Shown here: one piece after another, positions 45,661 through 55,619 of the stretch
Layout: each line of letters opens with the position of its first letter
How positions within the stretch are numbered: position 1 is the stretch's first letter
Assembly: GCA_004135705.1 (NCBI GenBank)
Contig: CM014270.1
Coordinates: forward strand, 16,565,353-16,629,352
DNA: 64,000 bases
Reading direction: 5' to 3'
DNA from: Alloteropsis semialata
Taxonomy: Eukaryota > Streptophyta > Magnoliopsida > Poales > Poaceae
Made by a program: the position numbers and the translations under genes
The notes under the pieces: model-generated
Database searches by the model: none
The model's input: the letters and a program-made list of their open reading frames with translations, nothing else
Told to the model about the DNA's origin: nothing

Positions 45661-46011
45661 GTGGTGTGCAGCGTCATCAATGATGTTTTTCTGCGATGTC
45701 ATAAAACACAAATTAGTTCTATGACGCGAAAACATTTCGTCATAAATGAGAGGTATTCTATGACGAACGTCACCTTACATTTTTAGCGAAGCGTATACTA
45801 TGACGAATCCAATTTTGTCATAAATTCATCACAGAAAACTTTCTACGATGAATTTTCGCTCTGCTGTGACGAAACTGAAACGTCATTGGTGCGCGCATTT
45901 CTACTAGTAGTTTCGTACCGGACCCCAGTTTTTGTCGGCACGGCCCTGCACACAACATCACACTGTGAACACGGTTCATTGCAGGAGCTGCACATCAGAC
46001 ACAAACAGACG

Positions 46012-46278
46012 TCAGGTCCTCACCCTCAAAGAGGTTGGGGACACACGCCCAAGGAAGCACAGCTTGCCATGTGGGATTCTAACAGGCTGGGAATCGGATG
46101 CGCCAGAACGCCGGACGCGTCGAGAGCGGCCTTCATGCGCGCAGAAGCACGTAGCGACTAGGTCGAGCTTCGCCGCCTTGATCCTCGCAACCTTGGAGAT
46201 GGCGTCCACATAGACCAGGTCTTCTTTGGCCGCCAGGCGACGGCTGCGGCGGAGCTCGGAGGCACTGTGACTGTCCAC
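46012..46278 (-). pseudogene. Transposon-type ORF fragment fused to the RING gene
   Basis: This minus-strand frame reads SELRRSRRLAAKEDLVYVDA, then KVARIKAAKLDL. RRSxRLAAK plus a charged helix is common at the ends of grass retroelement ORFs. The fragment lacks a start or stop of its own and abuts position 46285, where the RING gene homology ends. The RING gene tail reads the same DNA in another frame. Confidence 0.55.
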
Positions 46279-46870
46279 CGCCGTCTTGCATTTGCGCCGG
46301 CAGCGGCGCGAAGACGTCGCACCAGCAGACCGGGCACGTGGAGTGGTCGCTCAGCCATTTGTCGATGCAGTGCTGGTGGAACATGTGCAGGCACGCCGGC
46401 AGCCGCTTCACCATCTCCCCCTTCTCCACCTCGCCGAGGCACACCGCGCACTCGGGCGCGCCATCATCTGGCCGCGCCGCGGCGCGCCGCTCGTACGCCG
46501 AGATGTCGTCAGCGGCGGCGGCCACCGGCGCGCTGCCTCGTCCTCTCCCGCCATCGCTGGGGCGCCGCCGAAGCTGTACGAACCGGCACGGCAGGCAGAG
46601 GAGCCACCCGATCCCGCGGAGGCAGAACCATAGCGCGTCCCCTAGCGCCGCCCACGGCGAGAAGGCGCGGCAGAAGGCGGTGTAGACGATGGCGCATATG
46701 CCGACCCAGAAGGCGAGGAAGACGGAGACCACGACGATGACGCCCGTGCTGCGGGAGTGGGACCGCGCGAGAGCGACGAGCACGTAGACGAGCAACCCCG
46801 TGCCGCCGAAGACCACCGTGTTGGCGATGGCCAGCATGTACACGCGGAACCAGCAGTCGCAGCAGTCCAT
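46133..46870 (-). CDS. RING-H2 finger membrane E3 ligase, clade A copy 3, with a foreign C-terminal tail
   Basis: 245 residues from ATG 46870. Residues 1-194 match the gene at 35052: two membrane segments (~8-34, ~43-66), the GWLLCLPCRF stretch, and the RING (C141, C144, C160, H162, H165, C168, C179, C182). The linker is shorter, and a CWCD replaces CRCD after the last Cys. Where copy 2 ends with V and a stop, this copy reads on for 51 residues (QDGGGQSQ...) through an unrelated transposon-like fragment in a non-native frame. A TATATAT lies at 46976-46982, about 106 bp before the ATG. Probably still translatable; whether the tail is tolerated is unknown. Confidence 0.8.
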   Translation of the reverse strand: MDCCDCWFRVYMLAIANTVVFGGTGLLVYVLVALARSHSRSTGVIVVVSVFLAFWVGICAIVYTAFCRAFSPWAALGDALWFCLRGIGWLLCLPCRFVQLRRRPSDGGRGRGSAPVAAAADDISAYERRAAARPDDGAPECAVCLGEVEKGEMVKRLPACLHMFHQHCIDKWLSDHSTCPVCWCDVFAPLPAQMQDGGGQSQCLRAPPQPSPGGQRRPGLCGRHLQGCEDQGGEARPSRYVLLRA

Positions 46871-47209
46871 GGTTGGCTGCAGCGGCGGCGGCGGCCTACC
46901 GGCTGGAAACCTGGATGCTTCTTGTAACGGCCAGATGCTAAACCATTTGGAGCTTGCCTTCTGATCGAGTCCTAGTATATATGTCGCTGGTGGCTTGGTG
47001 TGCGCTGACTCAGATATCGTTGCGTGTTTGAATTATTTTTTTGTTTTTTTCCGTACAGAGGAAGCAATGATCAGCAGGTACTACAATGAAGTTTTTAAGC
47101 TCTGGTTGAGTTTATTCGTTAATCATATGCAATGCACCCATTGATTCGTTATTCGTTAATCATAATTGAGCAGTTTTTGGTCAAAGGCAGGCTGCCAAAT
47201 GCCCGTCCG

Positions 47210-47735
47210 TCCCAAATATGTATTATCATCAATTTAGAAAATGTCTTGTTGAACTATTGAGATGTGAACATATATGACTTATATTGAGATGCATGAATGG
47301 TTAGTACAGATGTATCTACGGTTAGTATATGCATCACTTATATTGAGATGTATATATGATTAGTATATGACTTATTAATTTGAGATGTATGCATGTGGCG
47401 AATCTACAGAGTGGTTAGGGGGCCCAGGCCCCCCCATAGCCTGGAATCTCCATTGGAGCCGGAGGTGGTGAAAGAGAAGGGAGGAGAAAGAAGAAGAAAG
47501 AGAGGTGCTGAAAAAGAGGAAAGAAGCATATGGTCAGTATATGACTTATATTGAGAAGCATGCATGGTTAGTATACAACTTATTTGAGATGTATGCATGG
47601 TTATTAGTATATGACCTATTATATTGAGATGTATGCATGTCTATTATACAACTTATATTAAGAAGTATATCCAGTTAGTATATGACTTGTATTGAGATGT
47701 ATGCATGGTTAGTATATATCTGACTTATATTTCAA
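47210..47735. repeat. ~36-45-bp minisatellite with an embedded element
   Basis: Repeated units of TTGAGATGTATGCATGGTTA + GTATATGACTTATA type run from 47245 to 47730. A CT/GA-rich 140-bp insert containing GGGGGCCCAGGCCCCCCC sits at 47397-47530. One unit also exists at 36427-36460 beside the paralogous RING gene, so the array grew after the duplication. Confidence 0.75.
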
Positions 47736-47780
47736 TAATTGCTGAAGACCTGAAGTCGATGCCACACTGGACACCATCGT

Positions 47781-48780
47781 NNNNNNNNNNNNNNNNNNNN
47801 NNNNNNNNNNNNNNNNNNNNNNNNNNNNNNNNNNNNNNNNNNNNNNNNNNNNNNNNNNNNNNNNNNNNNNNNNNNNNNNNNNNNNNNNNNNNNNNNNNNN
47901 NNNNNNNNNNNNNNNNNNNNNNNNNNNNNNNNNNNNNNNNNNNNNNNNNNNNNNNNNNNNNNNNNNNNNNNNNNNNNNNNNNNNNNNNNNNNNNNNNNNN
48001 NNNNNNNNNNNNNNNNNNNNNNNNNNNNNNNNNNNNNNNNNNNNNNNNNNNNNNNNNNNNNNNNNNNNNNNNNNNNNNNNNNNNNNNNNNNNNNNNNNNN
48101 NNNNNNNNNNNNNNNNNNNNNNNNNNNNNNNNNNNNNNNNNNNNNNNNNNNNNNNNNNNNNNNNNNNNNNNNNNNNNNNNNNNNNNNNNNNNNNNNNNNN
48201 NNNNNNNNNNNNNNNNNNNNNNNNNNNNNNNNNNNNNNNNNNNNNNNNNNNNNNNNNNNNNNNNNNNNNNNNNNNNNNNNNNNNNNNNNNNNNNNNNNNN
48301 NNNNNNNNNNNNNNNNNNNNNNNNNNNNNNNNNNNNNNNNNNNNNNNNNNNNNNNNNNNNNNNNNNNNNNNNNNNNNNNNNNNNNNNNNNNNNNNNNNNN
48401 NNNNNNNNNNNNNNNNNNNNNNNNNNNNNNNNNNNNNNNNNNNNNNNNNNNNNNNNNNNNNNNNNNNNNNNNNNNNNNNNNNNNNNNNNNNNNNNNNNNN
48501 NNNNNNNNNNNNNNNNNNNNNNNNNNNNNNNNNNNNNNNNNNNNNNNNNNNNNNNNNNNNNNNNNNNNNNNNNNNNNNNNNNNNNNNNNNNNNNNNNNNN
48601 NNNNNNNNNNNNNNNNNNNNNNNNNNNNNNNNNNNNNNNNNNNNNNNNNNNNNNNNNNNNNNNNNNNNNNNNNNNNNNNNNNNNNNNNNNNNNNNNNNNN
48701 NNNNNNNNNNNNNNNNNNNNNNNNNNNNNNNNNNNNNNNNNNNNNNNNNNNNNNNNNNNNNNNNNNNNNNNNNNNNNNNN
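47781..48780. other. Assembly gap (1000 N)
   Basis: Exactly 1000 N, so the true size is probably unknown. Confidence 0.99.
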
Positions 48781-48973
48781 TTCATCAAATATATTACAAG
48801 TTTCTATCAGGAACAACTGAAGCATCTCATTGCATAAATACATCATAAGATTGATACATCATGAAATTACATAGTCTAACTTTGGTTTTAATCTAGCACA
48901 AAATCTAACAATACTGCAACAAAAACATAGCTTCAAGCAAATCCATGTTTCCAGGACCTCCGTACCCTCTAGA

Positions 48974-49720
48974 TTAACTTGCTTGAATCTGACTTAGCAT
49001 AAGCTCAAGTTTTGCATCCATCTCAGCAAGATTCATTGCAGACCTGCACATGGTATATCACAACGTGAGGCCAACTGGTGCACTATATACATTATTAATT
49101 ACTAAAATAAAAGTAAGACCAGAGCAAAGATTACTACATTAGGATGCAGCTAATTACTGTATCTAGTAGTATGGGGCAGGTATGCATATATCATATACAA
49201 AGGACAATGAAGTGCACAACAATCAAAAACATATCATGGTCCCTTACCATCTTCATTCAATTTCTTCAACAGCTGGGTCTTTGAGGGAAGCACGTACATT
49301 CTACTAGCAAATGTTTTCATTATGGCCCATCACTGGTGAGGAGCAAACACCTGAGCCTAATCTATTGATGCTACATCCCTGAGCGAGTTGCCCCTGAAAT
49401 TATGATATACCAACAAGTGATCATGGTTTGTCTTTAAACGGTCGTGCAAGGAAAACAAACATGACAGTTAACTAGACAAAGTTCTATGTAGCTTAGTGAA
49501 ACAATGTTGCTCTTGTGCAAGTTCAATTGGTACTTACTCTGTAACCATCAGCTGCTCAAATAGAACCTAAGTTGGAAAGAAAAAATGGTGAACATGTGCC
49601 TTGAGAAGATATGAGTGTTGAACTATGAAATATGTAGCCAAGTCTTTCCCTAGATTGTTGGCGCAGATCAGGCAAACTTGAGAGGTCATCAGTAAACAGT
49701 TGAAACTTTCTTACTTGTTT
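48974..49720 (-). pseudogene. Decayed multi-exon gene, unidentified
   Basis: Four exon-like pieces with GT-AG borders on the minus strand: ~49715-49640 (FTDDLSSLPDLRQQSRERLG), 49566-49538 (VLFEQLMVTE), 49393-49248 (GNSLRDVASID, stop, AQVFAPHQ, stop, WAIMKTFASRMYVLPSKTQL, LKKLNED) and 49043-48974 (MNLAEMDAKLELMLSQIQAS, then TAA). The first three keep frame across splice sites, apart from two in-frame stops in the third; the last joins out of frame. The peptide looks like a genuine helical protein, but I do not recognise the family. Upstream exons were not found. Confidence 0.45.
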
Positions 49721-51095
49721 TTAAGGATTAAAACTATATATAATGTCATCATTGAAAGGTTTTAGGACTTCTGGGTGGAAAAGAAAAACTACATCTATGA
49801 AGAACAACCAAGCAAGGAGGAAGATTTCAGGTTGCACTGAGATTCAGAAACTGTCTGAAGAAGGAACTCCCTATTATCGTGTACAAAATCACCATACTAG
49901 ATAGTTTAAATGATTTTTGCATGCTTACCTAAAGTAATTCCAAGTTGAACTATGTGTACCTCCAATAAGATTCAAAAAATTGCATAAAACCTATATTTAG
50001 GATCATATTCTCCATTCTAGCCCATGTCCTAGAGATATATGAAAATTGTCTTATAGGGTCAATTAAAAATTCAATGGCCAAAATACCACATGATAATTAC
50101 AATAATATTTAAATTTGGTTAAAAAGTTCTACAAATTGACGTGAAAACATTTTTTCACAAGGTTGGCATAAAAAATTGAAATGATTTTAATAAAGTGGGA
50201 CCATATATTGTTCACAAATAGATATACATTTTTCACATAGTTTCTTATAATTGAAGTTAAACTATGAGATAAGAATACCTCATACTATTTTTAAAGTAGT
50301 ATGTACCTCAAATTTACACACAACCTTAGGTTAACATAATATAGAAAAATGTGAAGTCTGCCTTGCAAACACACCTGTTTTTCTATTATCTACTTGTGTG
50401 AAAGAAAACAAGTTATATGAAAAAGATCCTAAAAATAGTAATTAACATACAAACAAACTCAATTATAAGAAACATCATGATTTTAGAAAAAATCAGGAAA
50501 GGAAAGCATCAAATTTGGAGTTATACAAGGGAGAAATACCAATTACAAATTTTCATTCCGGATTAGTAAGAGAAAGGTAAACCATATACATGTTCTTCGT
50601 CTTACTCCATGTGGAGAAACATATCCAAATAAAGTTTATTGCCCAAAATCATCACAACAAAGCGAGTAGCCTAGTGGTGAGATTTGCTTGGCGCATGAGC
50701 GAGGTCACCTGAACCGCATGTGAAAACTGGTTTTCACAGCGTGTTTAGTGTTCAAACCGTGGTGAAAATGCTGACTATTTTCACAGCCCGTTTGAGCTCC
50801 GAACTAGCTTTGGAAATCAGTTTTACCATTTTAACAGCTGGTTCAGACGGCCGTTGAGCCCGTCTAGACAAAAACCGGCTATGAAAATATTTTTAGCTCC
50901 ACTTTACCAAAATCAGCGGTGAAAATCGTGCCTTGGAAAACTGATTTAGTGGTACTGAATCCATGACAAGAATTGGACAGCTTTCGGCTTTCGATGGATT
51001 CACACACAAATTATGTACAAACTTCTGCTTTAGCGAAAAACATTCGTTGCAGCATTGGTGCAAAATCGACCATCTTATTAACCACATGACATGAC
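49721..51095. other. AT-rich intergenic DNA; tRNA-like head near 50660
   Basis: No gene. At 50664-50678 the plus strand reads TAGCCTAGTGGTGAG, a good A box, but no matching B box follows. From 50710 to 50920 the pattern TGAAAA...GGTTTTCA recurs, as in some miniature elements, without clear ends. Confidence 0.35.
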
Positions 51096-51114
51096 CTATT
51101 GACCTTGAGCAGGA

Positions 51115-51708
51115 TCAAACCGGCGGCAGGGCATCATCCGGTGGATCAGCTGGCGTCGTGAGCTTCTCACCAACCTGCCGCGGCGACACTTGGCACCGAC
51201 ACATGGGACACGTCGCGTGCGAGTGCAGCCACATGTCGATGCACTCAACGTGGAACAGGTGGCTGCACGCCGGCAGCTGCCGCACCATCTCGCCGGCCTC
51301 GACGTCCTCCAGGCACACGGGGCACAGCGCGCGCCTCCCTGCCTTGCTGCTGCCGCTGCCCGCTCCATGTCCGGGACGCGCGTACACGAACGCCGGCAGC
51401 GCGTCGATCGCCGCGTCCACCAGCCCGCACGCCGCCCTCGCGCGCGCCGCGGCCACCGGCGCCACCGTCGTCGGCAGCGCGGGGGCCGCCCCGCCGTCCG
51501 CGCACGCCCGAGACACGCAGCCGGCGGCGCCGAACACCAACGCGGCCGCGCCCGCGAGCGCGCACGCCTTGACGACGCTGACCGTGGCGGCGAGGATGGT
51601 GAACAGGAGCAGCGACGCGGTGGCGACGACGACGCCGTAGCAGGCAAGGGAGCCGTCGTCGGCGCGGGCGCTCGGCGGCGGCCGTCGGCGGACCAGGTTG
51701 AGCATCAT
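51115..51708 (-). CDS. RING-H2 finger membrane E3 ligase, clade B copy 1
   Basis: 197 residues from ATG 51708. The frame is open for a further 95 codons upstream, but that part is only GC-rich leader: the other clade B genes start at the corresponding MLNL-like position and a core-promoter-like motif lies at 51813-51804. Membrane segments ~23-44 and ~47-66, a linker, ALPAFVYA, and the RING: C129, C132, C148, H150, H153, C156, C167, C170, with the ATL-like core PACSHLFHVECIDMWL. Ends DDALPPV; the LPPV end is shared by all four clade B members. Expected membrane E3 ligase. Confidence 0.85.
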   Translation of the reverse strand: MMLNLVRRRPPPSARADDGSLACYGVVVATASLLLFTILAATVSVVKACALAGAAALVFGAAGCVSRACADGGAAPALPTTVAPVAAARARAACGLVDAAIDALPAFVYARPGHGAGSGSSKAGRRALCPVCLEDVEAGEMVRQLPACSHLFHVECIDMWLHSHATCPMCRCQVSPRQVGEKLTTPADPPDDALPPV

Positions 51709-51803
51709 CCGCGAATGCGAACGAAAATGCGTGTCGTGCTCGCGCGCGCGTGCGGTGCCGTCGCGACACGAGGTGGCCGTTGGCGCGCGGCGTCGCGGCG
51801 GCA

Positions 51804-51813
51804 AAGAAATAGG
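51804..51813 (-). promoter_or_regulatory. CCTATTTCTT core-promoter-like motif
   Basis: On the minus strand CCTATTTCTT lies about 100 bp before the ATG at 51708. The identical 10-mer precedes two other clade B genes (53362-53353 and 57514-57505), while the fourth has a canonical CTATAAAT at the matching place. Confidence 0.5.
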
Positions 51814-51994
51814 CGGCTGGTGCTCTGCACACTGCGGCGCGCCGGCCTCGTTCAGCTGGCGTGCCAATTCCCGGCGGCGTGCGCGGCAGGTTTGGGCCCG
51901 AGGTATTGGCATGGCCGCTGTTTTGGTGGTTTGATTCGAAGTTTGGTTTTGATTCCGGTCACTTTTAGCTGATGTTGTAGACAAATTGGTCAAT

Positions 51995-52600
51995 GGCTTG
52001 TTGATTAGTTACACGACTGAAATGTTCTTTCTGCCGGCCGCCTCGATCTAGAGCTCAGAGGTCAAAATCGATAGCGACAGAGAGACTACCGGCCGCAGAC
52101 TGACACTCAGTTTTTTGGAATATTTCTTGCCAACTTTAGCGATTATATAAACGTGAACCTTCATCATTATCTGCAAGTGCTTGTTTTAAAATTTTATATA
52201 CTTTGCTATCCGTAGTTGCCTGGTTTATCTGTCTGCTTAAATTAATCACTTATTTCAAATCGTTTGAATTTAAACGTCTGTCACTGTTAGCTGCTTCTTT
52301 CAGATTATTACTGTGGTTAATCCAATAAGCTTGAAGGCCAATCAATCCCTCGCTCTGCAAGTTGCCTTATCACTTAAGTGAAGTTTTGGAGATATTTTGC
52401 AGCTTGCTTCATGTGCATTTCTGATTAGAGTTTCAGAACTTGCTGATAGGTTACGTCGTTACGGCAGTCTTTGCTGTTGTAATTAGTCTTCAGAGTATTC
52501 TCATCTTCAAACCAACCTTGTATCTATCTCCACATTCATCACGCGCCAAATTTCCCATATGAACAATGTACCAACATAAGAAAGTACAAATCACATCAGA
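51995..52600. other. Intergenic, no gene recognised
   Basis: Spacer between the first two clade B genes; AT-rich, no element borders seen. Confidence 0.45.
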
Positions 52601-52677
52601 CAAACAATTTGGCCCGCGATAATGTGCAGGGCAATATGTTCGCCTCAAAAACCACTCTTGAAATCTGGCAAGGGAAA

Positions 52678-53271
52678 CTACACCGGCGGCAACACATCAC
52701 CGGACGACTGCGCCGCCGCCGCTGCCGGCACAATTTTGGCAGCGCACGTCCGCGGCGGCAAGAGGTCGCACCGGCAGAGCGGGCACGTCGCGTGCGAGTG
52801 CAGCCACATGTCGATGCACCCCATGTGGAACAGGTGGCCGCACGCCGGCAGCCGCCGCACCGTCTCGCCGCTCCGCACGTCCTCCAGGCACACCGCGCAG
52901 AGCGCGCAGCTGCACCCGGGCTTGCCGCCGGCGTCCTCAGCATCGGTAGGGCACTCGTACGCGAACGCCGCCGGCACGTCGACCGCCGCCGCGCCAACGA
53001 GCCGAAGCGCCGACGCGCCCGCGGCGTATGGCCCCCTCGTCGAGGCGCCGGCGGGCACCAGCCAGCCGATTACGCCGAAGAACACCACGGCGAAGCAGGT
53101 GACGACGCAGGCCTGGATGACGCCGGCCGTGGCAGCGAGAACGCAGAAAAGGAGCAGCGACACGAAGGCCGCCACGACGCCATAGCAGGCTCGGCACTCG
53201 ACGTCGTCGCCGTCGTCGCCGCCGGCCGACGAACTCGCGGCGGGGAACATGACCGTGCCGCCACTGCTCAT
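52678..53271 (-). CDS. RING-H2 finger membrane E3 ligase, clade B copy 2
   Basis: 197 residues from ATG 53271. An in-frame upstream extension of 100 codons is discounted because it passes through the promoter motif at 53362-53353. Acidic N-terminus (GGDDGDDVE), membrane segments ~29-50 and ~51-73, linker, VPAAFAYE, then the RING: C125, C128, C144, H146, H149, C152, C163, C166. Ends GDVLPPV. This and copy 1 are neighbours about 1 kb apart in the same direction, so a tandem duplication is likely. Confidence 0.85.
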   Translation of the reverse strand: MSSGGTVMFPAASSSAGGDDGDDVECRACYGVVAAFVSLLLFCVLAATAGVIQACVVTCFAVVFFGVIGWLVPAGASTRGPYAAGASALRLVGAAAVDVPAAFAYECPTDAEDAGGKPGCSCALCAVCLEDVRSGETVRRLPACGHLFHMGCIDMWLHSHATCPLCRCDLLPPRTCAAKIVPAAAAAQSSGDVLPPV

Positions 53272-53352
53272 GAGTATGCCGTCTCTTTGTCCTGGGCTCC
53301 TGGCACACAGATGGCAGGGTTTGCCTCGCCATGGCTGCACGGTGGCCGCGGC

Positions 53353-53362
53353 AAGAAATAGG
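53353..53362 (-). promoter_or_regulatory. CCTATTTCTT core-promoter-like motif
   Basis: About 85 bp before ATG 53271; identical to 51813-51804. Confidence 0.5.
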
Positions 53363-53569
53363 CAGAACGCTGGGGGCTGAGCTGCGGATGGATAGTGCTC
53401 GATCGCTTTTGGAACTGTCACTGTGACTCTGCGAGCGTGCGCGCAGTTTGGGCACAAGGTTTTCAGGTTGTGGCTGTGATTAGCAGCCAACGGCCGAAGT
53501 TTCGCGCTTGTGGGCTGTGGCAGGTGTTTGAGGAGGAATTTACCGCAGATTTTTAAAAATACAACTTTC

Positions 53570-53801
53570 ATCGTTCGTCTTATTAAAAAATTAGTGTAAA
53601 TAAATAAAAATATAAGTTATACTTAAAATATCTTTATAAACAAGTACTGATGAAATATATGATACTAAATTTTTTGAATAAAATGAATGGTCAAATGTGT
53701 ATTAAAAAAATCAACAGCAAACTGAAATTTAGAATAGAGAAAGTACGGTATGAATACTTGTTGCTGATGTGCAGTTGTGCTCGACAAAGGGATGGAAGGC
53801 A
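53570..53801. other. AT-rich upstream flank
   Basis: No feature recognised. Confidence 0.4.
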
Positions 53802-53809
53802 TTTGAGAC

Positions 53810-53968
53810 CAGTGGCGGATAGAAGGCTAGGGCCACTAGGGCCCTGGCCCTAGGCGTGGACTGGATTTTTCTATACTGTAGCAACTGTAGCATAAAAGCC
53901 CAAATCCAATTAGCTACAATCGACCTTTAAGTGGCCCTAGGCGTCGGCCTGACAATGGTCCGCCCCTG
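53810..53968. mobile_element. hAT MITE with 8-bp target duplication
   Basis: 159 bp. Left end CAGTGGCGGA; right end reverse-complemented CAGGGGCGGACC. TTTGAGAC flanks both sides (53802-53809 and 53969-53976). Contains CTAGGGCCACTAGGGCCC near the left end. Same terminal motif as the element at 62962. Confidence 0.88.
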
Positions 53969-54523
53969 TTTGAGACCAAGCCTTCGGAGCTCCTGATCCA
54001 ACCATGTTACTTGCTTGCTGCCACCAACAGATGAAAACTGCACCGTCCCGAGGCTTAGACCTCCTACAGCCGCACAAGGCCACAATATTGAGGGGACGGT
54101 GCCCAAATTGTCATGCAACGGCACATGATAAGAGGGTATGATTAATGGTCTCCTCCTGATCACAAAGCGGGTAATGCTCCCAGTGAGGCAAGGATCGATG
54201 AGCAAGCCTATCAGCCAACTGGCAGCAATAGCCACTAATCAAAGAAAGAATTTGCATTTTTTTTGGAGCCCATGTATCTAGATCAAGTTTTTTGGTGTAG
54301 TTTTGGAATTGGTTACATAGGGTATATTTGACTACGTGGCTCCAAGTGTGCGGCGTTGGGCCATATGGCTATGTAGAAGCGATATTGTTTTTGACCAAAA
54401 AAAAAAAGATACACCCATGTATAGATCGTTTTTAAAACTACACATTGGATCCAGTTTTGGTCTTCTCTACAAAAGGTAGACGACAAGGCAACGTTGAAGC
54501 AGGCATATACCGTGAAAGCTTTA

Positions 54524-54834
54524 GGCCATATTTGGAGGAGCTAATGTTAGGTGCTAAACTTTAGCACTTTTTAGCACTTATATTCTATCTAAAGTTTGTG
54601 TCTTAGCTAAACTTTAGCATTATCAATTAGCACTCATGTTTGGAGGTGCTAGTGCAAAAAAGTGCTAAAGTTTAGCACTTTAGGCCCTGTTTGGAACGCA
54701 GGAATTTCACAGGAATCATGCAGGAATTTCACAGGAAATAGTTCAATTTCACTCGAAAAATGCAGGAATATGGAAAAAACTCCCGCATTCCAAACAGCCC
54801 CTTAGTCATTAGTACATGGGATCCAAACAGCCCC
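54524..54834. mobile_element. Tourist-like MITE (outer of a nested pair)
   Basis: Left end GGCCATATTTGGA after TTA (54521-54523); right end reverse-complemented GGGGCTGTTTGGATCC. AGTGCTAAAGTTTAGCACT palindromes dominate the interior. It is interrupted by the smaller element at 54683-54801. Confidence 0.65.
54683..54801. mobile_element. Tourist-like MITE (inner of a nested pair)
   Basis: 119 bp. Left end GGCCCTGTTTGGAA and right end reverse-complemented GGGGCTGTTTGGAA. TTA on both sides (54680-54682 and 54802-54804). Confidence 0.8.
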
Positions 54835-55000
54835 TGGTCATGCAGATCTTCCCCCACCAAGGATGGATGTCTAGGTTTTGCACTTAATTTGTGAATCGCG
54901 AGTTTTATTTGATGAATGATTTGCAATATATATGTTGCCATCTTTTGAAATCATTAAGTGCACAGCTCATATTGAACCTGAGCAAAGATTATTTATTTAT

Positions 55001-55619
55001 GGAAAAAGTCCATTTTACACCCTTCAACTATAACAATCGTCTGATTTTCAACCTTCGACTACAAAATCGGACACTATAAGCCATCCAACTATCGAAACCG
55101 TGCAAATTTGGCCCTTTGAGCGGTTTCAAAGGTGGCTTTCTATTTTCTGAAATATGTAAAAATATTGATTTAATTTAAAATTGTCATAACTAATTCATTT
55201 TAATTTAGAAAAATATAGAATTAGTACCCAAAAAAATCTAAAATTGTATTGGTTCTCTATTGGGAATTAGTTGAATCTTATTTGTTCTTGTTTCTACTAT
55301 TTTATTAATTCTATTCATGCTTTTGTTTATCAGATCCAAATAATTCTCTATAGAGCACTAACATATAGGTTACTTTTTTAGAAATTTTTTGGTATTAGTT
55401 TCATATTTTTCTTATTTAAAATGAATTAGTTATGAATTATTTAAATTGAACCAGATTTTTTAAAATTGTCAAAAAAAAGAAAAACCGCCCTCAAAACCAC
55501 TCAAAGGGCTAAATTTGCATTGTTTCGATAGTTGGATGGTCTAGGATGTCTGGTTTTGTAGCAAAGTACTGAAAATCAGACTCTTATGATGGTTAGAGGG
55601 TGTAAAGTGGATTTTTCTC
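55001..55619. mobile_element. MULE-type miniature element with long inverted repeats and 9-bp target duplication
   Basis: 619 bp. Terminal inverted repeats of about 130-150 bp begin GGAAAAAGTCCATTTTACAC on the left and, reverse-complemented, GAGAAAAATCCACTTTACAC on the right. TTTATTTAT flanks both sides (54992-55000 and 55620-55628). The AT-rich middle has no transposase. Long inverted repeats with a 9-bp duplicate fit Mutator-like elements. Confidence 0.85.

Larger units (their letters stand above)
39000..45911. mobile_element. CACTA-type element, non-autonomous, carrying a nested solo LTR
   Basis: The left end reads CACTAGTAGAAATGCG. The right end, reverse-complemented, reads CTACTAGTAGAAATGCG, so its terminal CACTAG is altered by an extra base. 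TTT flanks both sides (38997-38999 and 45912-45914). Subterminal DNA on both sides is full of CGTCATAG / CTATGACG motifs. Without the nested LTR and one target copy it is about 2.3 kb. It contains a coiled-coil coding relic, a tRNA-related segment and ACACGTGGC repeats. Confidence 0.7.

Noticed and set aside
47705..48846. Long frames of 359-373 codons on both strands
   Set aside because: They consist of the 1000-N gap.
51709..51993. 95-residue N-terminal extension of clade B copy 1
   Set aside because: No similarity to the paralogs, crosses the promoter-like motif, and composition is GC-driven. The MMLNL start fits the family better.
53272..53571. 100-residue N-terminal extension of clade B copy 2
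   Set aside because: Same reasons as for copy 1; it would place the CCTATTTCTT motif inside the coding sequence.
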